Shown: positions 39,291 through 48,606, numbered from the stretch's first letter. The stretch: DNA of 64,000 bases from SAR324 cluster bacterium REDSEA-S27_B3 (GCA_001627865.1 LUQO01000012.1:1-64000), one strand, 5' to 3'. The notes: generated by a model from the sequence alone, not told the origin. Numbers and translations: made by a program.

Positions 39291-40196
39291 TTACAAGCGG
39301 GTGAACTCTACTCTACGGTTCTTACCCCATGCAGCTTCATTGCTGCCAGAAACTGCCGGTCGTTCTTCGCCAAAACTTACCATTGTAAACTGAGATGGAC
39401 TGGCTCCAAGACCGACAAGGTAGTCAAAAACAGCTTTAGCGCGTCGTTCACCTAATGCCAGATTATATTCATTGGTACCCCGCTCATCACAGTGTCCTTC
39501 CAACTGAATTTGCATATCCGGATTTGCGGCAATCCATTCATAATTTTTCTGGATTACTTCCTCAAATTCAGGAGTGATATCACTCTTATCAAAGGCAAAA
39601 TAAACCATACCCATTTCACTGATGGCTGTTTCTGACTCTTCAGGCGGAGCTGAAATGATGGTAACAGCTTTTGGCGCTTCAACACTCTCATCAGCATCCT
39701 TCTCAACCGCAATTTGAGCTTCTTCTTTTTCCACTTCCTGCTGTTGTGCTGCAGCAACATATTCCGTCAGATCCTTGCCAGTCAGCGGTGTTTTATCTTT
39801 AACTGTCTCATGTCCATCAGGTAAATTTGCTCTATTCAGCTCCAAATCTTCAGGCTCATCCGGTTTTGGTGGATCAGCTGGCTTTGGTTCATCCGGCTTT
39901 GGATCCTCTGTCTTTGGTGGCTCAGCTGGCTTTGGTGGCTCAGCAGGCTTTGGTTCATCCGGGGTTGTTGGCTCAGCTGGCTTTGGTTCATCCGGTGTTG
40001 TGGGCTCAGCTGGCTTTGGTTCATCCGGGGTTGCGGGCTCATCAACCTTTGTTTCTTCCGGAGTTGTGGGCTCTTCAGCCTTATCCTCAGTAGGTGTTGT
40101 GGGCTCATCTGCTGGTTCTGGTGTTTTGTCAGCACAGCCCGTTGTCAAGAAGACCGTAATAATTGCGAAAACAATAAGTAAATATATTTTTTTCAT
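39291..40196 (-). CDS. pal: Peptidoglycan-associated lipoprotein (OmpA-like) with Pro-rich repeat linker
   Basis: Lipobox 'FLTTGC'; C-terminal 'VYFAFDKSDITPEF...IQLEGHCDERGTNEYNLALGERRAKAVFDYLVGLG'; EPTTPDEPKPA repeats. Confidence 0.93.
   Translation of the reverse strand: MKKIYLLIVFAIITVFLTTGCADKTPEPADEPTTPTEDKAEEPTTPEETKVDEPATPDEPKPAEPTTPDEPKPAEPTTPDEPKPAEPPKPAEPPKTEDPKPDEPKPADPPKPDEPEDLELNRANLPDGHETVKDKTPLTGKDLTEYVAAAQQQEVEKEEAQIAVEKDADESVEAPKAVTIISAPPEESETAISEMGMVYFAFDKSDITPEFEEVIQKNYEWIAANPDMQIQLEGHCDERGTNEYNLALGERRAKAVFDYLVGLGASPSQFTMVSFGEERPAVSGSNEAAWGKNRRVEFTRL
39860..40120. repeat. In-frame 33-bp-type tandem repeats encoding EPTTPDEPKPA
   Basis: Repeated 'ggctcagctggctttggttcatccgg(g/t)gttg(t/c)(t/g)' units within pal; boundaries approximate. 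Confidence 0.8.
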
Positions 40197-40628
40197 AACA
40201 TACCTCCTAAGTGTTGTAAATTTTCTAAAGGCAAGCTTTTGTCAGGTAAATCATGAGACGTAAAATCTCTGGTAAATTTAACCTGTTAGAGTAATTGTGC
40301 AAGTGGAGTGCCTAATACACTAACAGTAAAAAAATTGATAAACTGCCTTTTCCGTTAAACTTTCATTCAGTCAGATAGATTATATTGGTTAGAAGCAAGA
40401 AACAATTCTTTTTTTGTTCATTCAATATGAAAGTTGATTTTTCTTAACTACAAAACAAAATAGATGCGCCTTTTTGTATTTGATTATTTTAAAAATGTTA
40501 TCATTTGGTAAACAGCAGGATATGTTGAAATTATCTTGAGAACTTTAAAAGAAGTGTTAGAGTAAGCCTGAATTTTTTAGTTCATAATTAGTGTGCGTGC
40601 AGCTGATTAATAACTAATACACAATTGT

Positions 40629-41666
40629 ATGGACCTTGCCCTCTTTGCAGGCATTATTTTCTGTTTAACACAATCTGCCATATTTTCCGGTCTGACCCTG
40701 GGATTATTTGGATTGAGCAGGTTAAAGCTTGAAATTGAGGTTGAGTCAGGCAATAAAGCTGCATCAAAAGTACTGGAGTTAAGAAAGGACGCTAATCTAT
40801 TACTGACAACATTACTGTGGGGTAACGTGAGTATTAACGTATTACTGACACTCTTAACAGATTCAATACTTGCAGGCCTTTGGGCATTTTTCTTTTCATC
40901 TATTTGCATCACCTTATTTGGTGAAATCATGCCACAAGCGTATTTTTCCCGAAATGCGCTGCGTATGGGGATCATGCTTTCCCCCATAATTAGATTTTAC
41001 AGATTTGTTCTTTATCCTGTAAGTAAACCTTCAGCATTACTGCTTGACAGATGGCTGGGTAAAGAAGGTGTGCTTTACTTTAAAGAGGATGATTTCCGGA
41101 TAATGCTGCAAAAACACATGGAGTCGCGGGAATCAGACATAAGCCGGCTTGAGGGAACCGGAGCGCTGAATTTCTTGAGTATTGATGATTTGCCTGTTGG
41201 TGATGAAGGAGAACTGGTTGATCCCGCAAGCATTATCCCATTGGAAACAGAATTTGATCTTCCTGTTTTTCCGGTATTTCAACGTAATCCGGAGGATCCG
41301 TTTTTAATTCAGGTTCAGGATTCAGGTAAAAAATGGGTTATCTTGACTTCACTGGACGGAAATCCCCGATTGGTGCTCAATGCTGATCTGTTCCTGCGCG
41401 ACGCGCTTTTTGGTGTTGAACCTTTTCGACCATATTCTTATTGTCATCGACCCATAGTTGTATCAGATGCAACAACACCACTCGGAGAAGTCATTCAAAA
41501 ATTGCGTGTTCATCCGGAACATTCTGAAGATGACGTAATTGATAATGACCTGATCTTATGCTGGAACAAAGAAAAAAGGATCATTACAGGCGCAGATTTA
41601 TTAGGAAGACTTTTAAGAGGTATAGCGGGTCGCAGACCTCAATTTTTCATACCAAAAGAAAAATAA
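40629..41666 (+). CDS. DUF21/CNNM-type transmembrane protein with degenerate CBS-like tail
   Basis: 'QSAIFSGLTLGLFGLSRLKLEIEVESGNKAASKVLELRKDANLLLTTLLWGNVSINVLLTLLTDSI...LFGEIMPQAYFSRNALRMG'. Confidence 0.85.
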   Translation: MDLALFAGIIFCLTQSAIFSGLTLGLFGLSRLKLEIEVESGNKAASKVLELRKDANLLLTTLLWGNVSINVLLTLLTDSILAGLWAFFFSSICITLFGEIMPQAYFSRNALRMGIMLSPIIRFYRFVLYPVSKPSALLLDRWLGKEGVLYFKEDDFRIMLQKHMESRESDISRLEGTGALNFLSIDDLPVGDEGELVDPASIIPLETEFDLPVFPVFQRNPEDPFLIQVQDSGKKWVILTSLDGNPRLVLNADLFLRDALFGVEPFRPYSYCHRPIVVSDATTPLGEVIQKLRVHPEHSEDDVIDNDLILCWNKEKRIITGADLLGRLLRGIAGRRPQFFIPKEK

Positions 41667-41701
41667 ATTTTTTCTAAAATCAACAACTGCTTATATTTGA
41701 T

Positions 41702-43039
41702 ATGATCAAAAGTGCAAAGAGATTATTTTCACTTTTTCCAATGTTTACTTTATCCATGATTCCAGGCAAATCATTATTCAGCAGAAAAACCAAATTATGG
41801 TTAATTTTCTGCTTTTTCATGCCTTCAATGGCCCTAGCCTTTGAGTTCCCTCCAGAGAGAAGTAAAAGTGAAGCAGAGACTGAATTAGGCTGGATGGTAG
41901 CACCGCTTCCTATTGTAGTTGAAGGTATTGGAACCGGCATTCCTGTTGTCGCATTTATATCCAATGCATATAAGAATACTGATCTTCAGATGGCTAAAAC
42001 TTTCTTCAAAGGAGATTTTGAAGTGAATCTGTTTAACATTTCAAAATTTCCTGTAATAGATGAGCATTTATTTTTTTCACTTGGAGCAACAGATCTTTTA
42101 ATGCCTTTCAGATCCTATAACCGTGGCATTGAGTCTGGTAAAGAGGATTATTATCAGACACTTGAGAAATATAACAGCAGCTTCGTTACTTTCCAGTCAC
42201 AATTTTTTCAGCAAAGGCTGGAAGTACTACTGAGTTACTCCACAGGGGGAACAAAGATAGACAAAATATATGATGTTGATGGAAATAGTTTTCAAAATAT
42301 TCAGTCTCCAAAACGAAGCTGGATAGACAGTACAATTGGAACACAGATTGATCTGACAGATAATCACCTTGATCCTCATGAAGGACTTCGGTTTGAATTA
42401 TTGCACAGTTTTTCAAATTATGGTTTGAACGAATTAAGTGACTATAAAGTCAACGATCTGAATATAACTACTTACTTCCCCTTCTTTGAAACTCACACAC
42501 TTTTATTTAACGCTTTTCATTCACGTTCCTACATTTCAGCTCAAGGTTTAGTTGATGAAACTGAATTAAGAAATAAATTCAGCCTGGGATGTGCTTTAGA
42601 AATGGAAGCTGACGCTTGCCGAAATGCGGAAACAAAACACATTAACTACTGGCAAAAAAGGAATCAATCAGGCAAAGCTACAGCATTAGGCGGACTTAAC
42701 AGGATGCGTGCTTACAGCCTCGGTCGATTTTACGCGGCAAACAGCGCGAATTATGCATTGGAATATCGTCTGAACTATTCTGAACAGCGAATCCCCATAA
42801 ACTGGATTTTAATTGGAGGAATACGAACTGTTCTTCAGACTTCTTTTTTTTACGAGACAGGCGGTGTATCAGATGATTTGTCTGAGCTGCACAAAAATAT
42901 GAGAACTTCGTATGGAGTCGGTTTTCGTGCAATTATTTCAGGGTTGATTTACCGTTTTGATCTTGCTGGAGGAGATGACGGTATTGCTCCAACATTGTTC
43001 ATTAATTATCCATTATCGTTAGGCACTCTTGGGAGTTAG
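41702..43039 (+). CDS. Outer-membrane Omp85-type beta-barrel protein without POTRA domains
   Basis: Hydrophobic signal segment; C-terminal surface-antigen pattern 'ALGGLNRMRAYSLGRFYAANSANYALEYRLNY'; terminal beta-strand; no space for POTRAs. Confidence 0.7.
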   Translation: MIKSAKRLFSLFPMFTLSMIPGKSLFSRKTKLWLIFCFFMPSMALAFEFPPERSKSEAETELGWMVAPLPIVVEGIGTGIPVVAFISNAYKNTDLQMAKTFFKGDFEVNLFNISKFPVIDEHLFFSLGATDLLMPFRSYNRGIESGKEDYYQTLEKYNSSFVTFQSQFFQQRLEVLLSYSTGGTKIDKIYDVDGNSFQNIQSPKRSWIDSTIGTQIDLTDNHLDPHEGLRFELLHSFSNYGLNELSDYKVNDLNITTYFPFFETHTLLFNAFHSRSYISAQGLVDETELRNKFSLGCALEMEADACRNAETKHINYWQKRNQSGKATALGGLNRMRAYSLGRFYAANSANYALEYRLNYSEQRIPINWILIGGIRTVLQTSFFYETGGVSDDLSELHKNMRTSYGVGFRAIISGLIYRFDLAGGDDGIAPTLFINYPLSLGTLGS

Positions 43040-43060
43040 CAAAGACCAGAGTAAATAACA

Positions 43061-43121
43061 TTATACAAAATTCATAATATAAAAATAAGCTTACTTTATG
43101 AGTGTATGAATAATTGTATAA
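43061..43121. repeat. Extended imperfect palindrome in intergenic DNA
   Basis: TTATACAA-a-ATTCATA (43061-43076) / TATGAAT-aa-TTGTATAA (43105-43121), with palindromic TAAGCTTA near the centre. Confidence 0.5.
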
Positions 43122-43195
43122 AATACTTCATCTCAAAGATGATGATATACAAGATATTGATTAGATAGACCTTTTTCATCATTGCAAGCTTTCAA

Positions 43196-43813
43196 ATGTT
43201 ATTGAGTATCAATCCGTTCAACCCACAACCTCTCCATATTCAGCAAGTTGTGGAAGTTTTGAAAAATGATGGAGTTATTATTTATCCCACTGATACAGTT
43301 TATGGCTTGGGATGCAGTATTTTCAGCAAAAAAGCAATGAAGCGCCTGCATCAAATTAAAAAGGTGAACCATAAAAAACCTTTGACAATTATCTGTGCAA
43401 ATCAAACCGAAGTTCAGGAATATACTCAAGGCATTCCTACTTCTATATTTAAACTGCTTCGCCGTAAATTGCCCGGACCATATACTTTTGTCTTTAAAGC
43501 CTCCAAGATTGTACCAAAAATGATGCTTACACCAAGAAGCACAGTAGGTATGCGCTGGCCGGAGCATCCAATTGCCAACGAAATCGTAACGTACTTGGGA
43601 TACCCTATTCTAAGCAGCAGTTTAAGGATGTCTGAGGAAGAGCTGCATGATGACCCTTACGAATTACATGAAAAATACAAAAAACAGGTTGATCTGATTG
43701 TTGATGGCGGAACTATTTTCGCCGAACATTCGACGATTATTGATTTCAGTCAAGGAGATGCAGAAATCATCAGGTTGGGTAAAGGACCTGTAGATTGGCT
43801 GGAAGAAGAATGA
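43196..43813 (+). CDS. Sua5/YciO/YrdC family (threonylcarbamoyl-AMP synthase-like)
   Basis: 'GVIIYPTDTVYGLGCSIFSKKAMKRLHQIKKVNHKKPLTIIC', 'PGPYTFVFKAS', 'TVGMRWPEHPIANEIV'. Confidence 0.93.
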   Translation: MLLSINPFNPQPLHIQQVVEVLKNDGVIIYPTDTVYGLGCSIFSKKAMKRLHQIKKVNHKKPLTIICANQTEVQEYTQGIPTSIFKLLRRKLPGPYTFVFKASKIVPKMMLTPRSTVGMRWPEHPIANEIVTYLGYPILSSSLRMSEEELHDDPYELHEKYKKQVDLIVDGGTIFAEHSTIIDFSQGDAEIIRLGKGPVDWLEEE

Positions 43814-43838
43814 TTAAGGAAACGGATTGAACTGCTTG

Positions 43839-44660
43839 CTAATCAAACAATTCATGATTACAAGGGGGTACGCATAGGTTGATGACTTGTGAGTCAGAAA
43901 TGGATTTTTCTCCTTGTGATTTCAGAGCCATTGTTAATTTGATTGCTCGGGGAAGACAGAAATTTTCATTAATTCTTATGTCATGACACACACCTTCCTC
44001 AGAATTCCATTCCCTGGTCCATTTTTCCCTGAAACCGCCTCCAGCTAAAGCAGTCTCACTTTCCAGAAATTCTATTTCAAATTTAGTAACCTCCTCAGAT
44101 AAAATATAGCTTTCCCCGCCTTCTCTGAGATTATTGTCGATATAAAAATCTTCACGTCGAAAAAACTCCCATATTTTTGTATCCGGATTCTCAAGTAGTG
44201 AATAACCGACTTCATGAATTTCCGGATCACGATGACTCTCCTCAGGGAAAAAACGTGATTTGATTGCAGCATGAAAATGTACGCCTGTTACTTCTTCAAA
44301 TTCACCTGTTTCAGGATTTCCCGGTCCCAGATTAATTTCTGCAATCAGTCCGGTATCTCCTGGCTGAGTTTCGCCTTTTTCAGTATCAGCAAAGTGTTTC
44401 AAATATTTTACTGTTTGTAAGTCATCCAGCACAATTTTCATCAGTAGCCGCAACTCCTGACGAGTATCAAGTGATGATTTTACTTTGATCGATGAATTTG
44501 ATATCTGGAAAAATGCTGTATAAAGCAAGGCCATCACAAGTCCCAGTAAAGTTACAGATATTAATAACTCTAATATGGAAAATCCCATTTTTATTTTCGT
44601 GACATTATTTGGGATTGACGTAAATGTCCGCATCATAAGTATAGACGTGTTTCCCTTCAT
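43839..44660 (-). CDS. Type II secretion-like pseudopilin (GspJ-like)
   Basis: Prepilin motif 'KMGFSILELLISVTLLGLVMALLYTAF'; size and order relative to GspI/H/G-like genes. Confidence 0.8.
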   Translation of the reverse strand: MKGNTSILMMRTFTSIPNNVTKIKMGFSILELLISVTLLGLVMALLYTAFFQISNSSIKVKSSLDTRQELRLLMKIVLDDLQTVKYLKHFADTEKGETQPGDTGLIAEINLGPGNPETGEFEEVTGVHFHAAIKSRFFPEESHRDPEIHEVGYSLLENPDTKIWEFFRREDFYIDNNLREGGESYILSEEVTKFEIEFLESETALAGGGFREKWTREWNSEEGVCHDIRINENFCLPRAIKLTMALKSQGEKSISDSQVINLCVPPCNHELFD

Positions 44661-45024
44661 TCCACTGCAATTGATAATTAACCTGTCGCACCTCTATTCC
44701 GGGAAATGGTTTAGTATCCCGTACAAACTTCTTCCAGCTGAAACCACTCATGCTGCTGTCAAGTTCAAACTCTCCCTGGTTGATTGAAACAGGAGGTGAA
44801 ACTGTTGCACGTTCTGATTTTAACAATTCATTCTGAGCATAAGTAATTGCTTTCCATAAGTTTGTTGTTGAAGAAATGATGAAAATGGACGTTGAATATG
44901 ACTGATAAAGCGCCATCAAGGTGATTACCAAAATTGAAAGTGAAATAAGAACTTCAAGAATTGTAAATCCTTTTATATTTGTAGCCACTTTTTTGTGACA
45001 GGAATTATTATTGTCAGTGCTCAT
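44605..45024 (-). CDS. Type II secretion-like pseudopilin (GspI-like)
   Basis: 'IKGFTILEVLISLSILVITLMALYQSY'. Confidence 0.8.
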   Translation of the reverse strand: MSTDNNNSCHKKVATNIKGFTILEVLISLSILVITLMALYQSYSTSIFIISSTTNLWKAITYAQNELLKSERATVSPPVSINQGEFELDSSMSGFSWKKFVRDTKPFPGIEVRQVNYQLQWNEGKHVYTYDADIYVNPK

Positions 45025-45617
45025 TGCTCACGTAAAAGCAGATTGCCCATGATTCCTTTGGTTTCAATTGTCCAATAATTAGAAGCATCAGGTAACGAGA
45101 ATTCAAGCATAAATGGAGTGACAAACCCGGAACTGTTGATATGTACTTCCATCAAATCAGTAAATCCTCCGGAGGCAAAATAGCGTGTACCTGACAACTG
45201 AGCCTCTCTTAAATTAAGATCTTCCGGAAATTCGCGTGGTTTGAGAACTTTTGGCTTCTCTAAAAACTCTTCCGCGCATTTACCTGATTCATCCTCCTCA
45301 GAGGTCATCATTTGCTGTGAATTCAAATCAAACACTAAACAATAAGAGGTGCTTTTTAGCACAGCGTCATTTCTGAGAGTTTTCAGAACACTGTTCAAAT
45401 GCTTAAATTCTGTTTCAATAGGCTTGGAAAAAAAGGCAAGAAACTGTGGCAGGGCTGTGCCCAGCAACAGGAGCGCCAAAGTCAAAACAACAAGTATTTC
45501 CAGAAATGTAAATCCACTTCCTGAGTCATGAGTTTTTTGCTTTGACGCTTTTTTAGAGCTCGCTGGAACTGATATCTGCATCCAAATCCGCACCTCCGTC
45601 AATTCCATCTGCTCCAA
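45021..45617 (-). CDS. Type II secretion-like pseudopilin (GspH-like)
   Basis: 'GSGFTFLEILVVLTLALLLLGTALPQF'; true start probably an internal Met. Confidence 0.78.
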   Translation of the reverse strand: MEQMELTEVRIWMQISVPASSKKASKQKTHDSGSGFTFLEILVVLTLALLLLGTALPQFLAFFSKPIETEFKHLNSVLKTLRNDAVLKSTSYCLVFDLNSQQMMTSEEDESGKCAEEFLEKPKVLKPREFPEDLNLREAQLSGTRYFASGGFTDLMEVHINSSGFVTPFMLEFSLPDASNYWTIETKGIMGNLLLREQ

Positions 45618-46026
45618 GTGAAATTATTTCATATTCGTTACCATTTTCGCTGACAAAGCGGAAAGGAGTCCCCCAGCCGTCTTCTGGTATATTATTCCCA
45701 CGCAAATAAGGTCCATTCCAGTTTTTTGGAATCAATCCCACTTCCGGTTTTTCAAGCAGAGCCTTCAATCCTTGCTCTGATGATGGATAACGGGAATTAT
45801 GCAGGCGGTAGAGATCAAGCGCGGTTTCCAGCCCCTTGATCTGTGTTTTTGTTGCATCAACTTTTGCCTTCTCTGCAGAATCAAAAAGATATACACCAAC
45901 TATGCTTGAAAGCAGTCCAAGGATAATTATCACCACCATCACTTCAATGAAACTGAATCCCCTGTGACGCTTTATTTCTTTTTTTACAGTGCTCTGTAAT
46001 AAATTATGTTTCAAAGTGTTTTTCAT
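45553..46026 (-). CDS. gspG: Type II secretion major pseudopilin GspG-like
   Basis: 'RGFSFIEVMVVIIILGLLSSIVGVYLF...LDLYRLHNSRYPSSEQGLKALLEKP...GPYLRGNNIPEDGWGTPFRFVS'. Confidence 0.93.
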   Translation of the reverse strand: MKNTLKHNLLQSTVKKEIKRHRGFSFIEVMVVIIILGLLSSIVGVYLFDSAEKAKVDATKTQIKGLETALDLYRLHNSRYPSSEQGLKALLEKPEVGLIPKNWNGPYLRGNNIPEDGWGTPFRFVSENGNEYEIISLGADGIDGGADLDADISSSEL

Positions 46027-46100
46027 GTAAGTTCGGATTTGAGTTTGAAATGAAGAAGCGCGCTTGATCTTATCTGCAACGGTGCTAATTTAGTATTCAT

Positions 46101-46476
46101 CAGAGTCGGATACGTGATCGCCGGATTCCCGGTTTTTTATTCCGGTACTCCGGAGGAAAGTCCGGGCAACACAGGGCAAAGGTGCTGGCTAACAGCCAGA
46201 TGGTGCAAGCCAATGGATAGTGCAGCAGAAAACATACCGCCGATGGTTTCCATTGAAACACAGGTAAGGGTGAAATGGCAGGGTAAAAGCCTACCGCAGT
46301 CCTGGTGACAGTACTGGCAGTGTAAACCCCACCTGTTGCAAGTCCAAATAGAACCGCAATCAGGCTGCCCGCCTGGCGGTTGGGTAGGACGCTAGAGGCT
46401 GTCGGTAACGGCAGTCCCAGATGAATGATCACGGCTCACTTCTGTGAGGACAGAACCCGGCTTATTTCCGGCTCTG
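46101..46476 (+). ncRNA. rnpB: RNase P RNA (bacterial type A-like)
   Basis: 'GGAGGAAAGTCCGGGC', 'AGGTAAGGGTGAAA', 'GTAAACCCCACCTGTTGCAAGTCCAAATAG', 'AGATGAATGATCACGGC', 'GACAGAACCCGGCTTA'; P1 helix CAGAGTCGG (46101-46109) pairs with CCGGCTCTG (46468-46476). Confidence 0.96.
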
Positions 46477-46557
46477 ATTTTATCCAAAATACGGTTTGCT
46501 TTCAATTCAACAGCCCATACAATTGACTTCAATTGTAAAATGCTCTCATACCATAAT

Positions 46558-47370
46558 TCAACCACTTTCAGACTCTAGAGAATTTTTATACAAACAAATA
46601 TAATCATCCAGGATTTGTTTTGAGGGTAAATTCATAGATTCAACATAACAAAGCAAATAACCTTTTAAATAAATTTCAGAAGAGAATTTACTGAAATCCT
46701 CTTCCTCAATAGCCTTGAGGTATGCTCCGCGAATACAGGTTATTTGAGCAAGTTCATCCAAAGTTATGGATTTAATATTTCTGATTTGCTGCAAAACTGC
46801 CCCATTGTAGGATATTTCACCACCATGTGTTTTGAGAGAATTATAATATTCCTGAAGACTGTCTTCAGACAGCTCATTTTTTGCAGCCAGGTTTAGATAA
46901 AAGTCCTGTCTCTCGGTTTGAGTTTGTCCTGCAACATCCTGAGTGTTGTTTTCTGGAATTTCTGCTTTTATCTCAGGTTGAATTTTGTCGAGACTTTTTC
47001 CGAGAGGTCCTGTCTCCGTTTTCTCCCAGGCTGATTTAACAGGAGATTGCTCTTCAATTAGTGGAGCACTTTCTTTTTTCAGGTCAATTTGCGGCTCTGC
47101 AGAAACATTTAATTGATTTAACTCATCATCATATTTTGCCCGTGCGATTGGGTTGGCCAGAGTTACAAAAGCCTGGCTGTACTGAAGCAGCTTTTCTTCA
47201 GTTTCTTCTTCCGGAAACAAGGAATATGCCGCAAATGCTTCTAAGTGAGTTTCTTCAAGTTTTTCTTCGTAAGCATTGCGTATCTCCATTAATGTAGCAG
47301 TGTTTGGAACATCTAGAATCTGATAATAATTATCTTCAACAGTCACAGGTATATTGGTGCGATCAGTCAT
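46558..47370 (-). CDS. J-domain-like (HPD-less) N-terminus + RodZ-type HTH C-terminal domain protein
   Basis: 'NYYQILDVPNTATLMEIRNAYEEKL...QYSQAFVTLANPIARAKYDDEL' and 'GAVLQQIRNIKSITLDELAQITCIRGAYLKAIEEEDFSKFSSEIYLKGYLLCYVESMNLP'. Confidence 0.8.
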   Translation of the reverse strand: MTDRTNIPVTVEDNYYQILDVPNTATLMEIRNAYEEKLEETHLEAFAAYSLFPEEETEEKLLQYSQAFVTLANPIARAKYDDELNQLNVSAEPQIDLKKESAPLIEEQSPVKSAWEKTETGPLGKSLDKIQPEIKAEIPENNTQDVAGQTQTERQDFYLNLAAKNELSEDSLQEYYNSLKTHGGEISYNGAVLQQIRNIKSITLDELAQITCIRGAYLKAIEEEDFSKFSSEIYLKGYLLCYVESMNLPSKQILDDYICLYKNSLESESG

Positions 47371-48311
47371 AGTGCCAATTTCGACAAAATATTGTTGTTT
47401 CCAGCAAATTCTTTCTCATCCTTCAGGAGATTCGCGCATATCTTATTCAGCTGTTTTATTGGTACACAATCAGGATATGCCGCCGCTAATGGTTGACGTT
47501 CCAACACAGATTTTCTGATAGATTCATCATAAGCGATGTGTCCCATAAATTTTACATCCAGATTAAAATATTTTAAACACGCTTTTTTCATAGCCGGACC
47601 AACCATTTGATCGCGCTCTGTACGTACCTGGTTAAGGATCATTTTTGGAATAAATGAATGTATCTGTTCCTCAATAAATACCGTAGCTCTGCCTCCTAAT
47701 TTGTTAAAATAATCAATGAGTTCTTTAGGAGTATTGACATTATGTGGATTATCCTTGCGCAATATTGGAGTAACAACGGATTTCAATCCGAAGTTTTGGC
47801 TGTTATGGAAAATTTGGCGAAAAAAAGAATTTTTTATGAAACGGTAGGCATTTTCAATAGAAGTTGGCTCCGGTATTACAATCATTACCTGAGAATCTGC
47901 CAACAGAAAAAAATCAACTGTATTATAGGCAGTCCCTGCACCTAAATCTATCACTATATAATCAGCATCCAATCGCCTCAATGCAGATATAAAACGGCGT
48001 TTTTGAGTATGCTTCAAATTAGCAATTTCAACTCCGTCCTTTGCTCCACTGATCAGACTCAATCCTGGAATATCGGTTGGTATTAACAGTTTTTTTATAT
48101 TGTGTACTTCTCTCCCTATAAACTCGGAGATACCTTTCATAGGACTGTTAACTCCAAGCCAGGTGTGCATGTTCGCCCCACCCAAATCCAAGTCTGCGAG
48201 AATTACATTGTAACCACTTTGGGCCAGCAAAATGCCAAGGTTTCCGGCAACAAAACTTTTGCCTACACCGCCTTTACCTCCGCCAAAAGCCCAAATCCTT
48301 TTTTGTTCCAT
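47367..48311 (-). CDS. MinD/FlhG-type P-loop ATPase
   Basis: Deviant Walker A 'GGGKGGVGKSFVAGNLGILLAQSG', 'VILADLDLGGANMHTWLG', 'YIVIDLGAGTAYNTVDFFLLAD'; ATGA overlap with the downstream gene. Confidence 0.92.
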   Translation of the reverse strand: MEQKRIWAFGGGKGGVGKSFVAGNLGILLAQSGYNVILADLDLGGANMHTWLGVNSPMKGISEFIGREVHNIKKLLIPTDIPGLSLISGAKDGVEIANLKHTQKRRFISALRRLDADYIVIDLGAGTAYNTVDFFLLADSQVMIVIPEPTSIENAYRFIKNSFFRQIFHNSQNFGLKSVVTPILRKDNPHNVNTPKELIDYFNKLGGRATVFIEEQIHSFIPKMILNQVRTERDQMVGPAMKKACLKYFNLDVKFMGHIAYDESIRKSVLERQPLAAAYPDCVPIKQLNKICANLLKDEKEFAGNNNILSKLAL

Positions 48312-48606
48312 AACCAGTTAGTGACCGTAGAAAATAGATCTTTTCCATGTAAAATTGCAAATTATTGACCAATTCGGTGCTGCAATGGAATAACAACATA
48401 GCACAACATTTTCTACTTGAACAATTCTATAATTTTGATTAAAAAATATTTTTTTGTAATCTGGATAGAAATGTCTTCCTGAATTAAAGATTTTTTGCTG
48501 AGCAGCCGATATACAGAACAGGCGGGTTTATATGCAATTAAACTATATGATTTCGATAAAACTTACTAAAACTTGAAAAATAATCACATACGGTAGATTA
48601 AATCTT

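Noticed and set aside
39827-40135. Further overlapping repetitive ORFs in other frames (39827-40093, 39836-40135)
   Set aside because: Frame-shifted readings of the same pal repeat array.
39775-40263. 162-aa Gly/Ser/Phe-rich plus-strand ORF ('SSGFGSSVFGGSAGFGG...')
   Set aside because: Antisense reading of the pal proline-rich repeat; composition is a by-product of the repeat.
46100-46432. 110-aa minus-strand ORF and 64-aa plus-strand ORF (46114-46308)
   Set aside because: Both lie entirely within the RNase P RNA gene; no protein features.
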